A stretch of DNA of 64,000 bases from Liopterus haemorrhoidalis (lineage: Eukaryota > Arthropoda > Insecta > Coleoptera > Dytiscidae), in NCBI GenBank assembly GCA_963971575.1, contig OZ020619.1, positions 22,512,813 through 22,576,812 on the forward strand, written 5' to 3'. The notes under the pieces were generated by a model. It was not told where the DNA came from, did no database searches, and was given only the letters and a program-made list of their open reading frames with translations. The stretch's first letter is position 1. Each line of letters begins with the position of its first letter. Positions 63,680-64,000 of the stretch are shown here, piece after piece. The translations under genes were made by a program, and so were the position numbers.

Positions 63680-64000
63680 ACTTGACAAGAATAGTAGATA
63701 GAAAAATCGATATTTAAGAAAATAAAAATTTGCTTGTGTATCCACGCATTAACAGATTTCATTTGATACCCCCACTCAAAATTTACAAAACTATATTTTT
63801 TCATTAAATATATATTTGTTTATATTTAGCTCGAGATGTGTTTTTAGGGTTTTGTAGGTATGACCAAAAAACCCTTATACCGTCATTTTGTCGTCTGTCT
63901 GTTCGGTAAAAATTGTAGCCAAATGGCTAAACCTAGAGAGTTGAAATTTGGCATGCTTATACTGATCCGCACATAGGAAAAATACTAAAACATCTAAAAA
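63680..64000 (+). repeat. Dispersed repeat, GTAGGTATGACC family, runs off the window
   Basis: 63730-63840 (TTTCATTTGATACCCCCACT) parallels 53980-54050 in the same orientation. 63850-64000 is the inverse of 54060-54262. So the two neighbouring blocks keep different relative orientation in the two places. Confidence 0.65.

Overview
This window is nuclear DNA of an arthropod, most likely an insect. The order cannot be fixed from the sequence. It is AT-rich, intron-poor and filled with insect-type transposable elements: CR1/Jockey-, I- and RTE-like LINEs, Ty3/gypsy LTR elements, mariner/Tc1, pogo-like, hAT, PIF/Harbinger, P-like THAP and RAG1/Transib-like fragments, tRNA-derived SINEs and many MITEs. 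The only clear host gene is a single-exon TPRKB/CGI121 homologue (KEOPS tRNA-modification complex) at 54696-55217. There are no bacterial-style operons or CRISPR arrays, and no complete tRNA or rRNA gene was seen.

Layout. 1-2.7 kb: reverse-strand CR1/Jockey-like LINE, cut by the window edge. 3.28-4.48 kb: internally deleted CsRn1-type gypsy element carrying a copied half of its tRNA-Trp primer. 6.2-7.7 kb: two TIR elements. 8.6-13.9 kb: two opposed arrays of a ~290-bp repeat with inverted flanks (foldback-like). 14-19.1 kb: LINE, Harbinger and hAT relics. 19.9-28.8 kb: two pogo-like elements, the first split by a 6.4-kb I-like LINE which itself holds a MITE. 31.6-35.3 kb: broken RAG1/Transib-like transposase interrupted by an intact DD41D mariner and a hAT MITE. 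35.4-43.8 kb: MITEs, Tc1-like exons, mariner and P-like relics. 44.13-49.86 kb: very young gypsy-like LTR element with identical LTRs, gag and protease, but no reverse transcriptase or integrase. 50.2-52.1 kb: RTE-like LINE hit by two hAT MITEs. 53.0-56.3 kb: the TPRKB gene surrounded by hAT elements. 56.5-64 kb: LINE 3' end, THAP fragment, maT-like relic, Harbinger/MADF element and a SINE interrupted by a hAT MITE.

The strongest observations are (i) the tRNA-Trp copy in the gypsy remnant, which differs from tRNA-Trp only at position 58 and stops at position 38; (ii) the gag-protease-only LTR element with identical LTRs and a canonical -1 frameshift heptamer; (iii) a poly-T motif shared by six hAT MITEs with different termini; (iv) the opposed satellite arrays; and (v) several nested insertions with exact target-site duplications that give a relative history. 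Family names rest on motifs read by eye; no database search was run.
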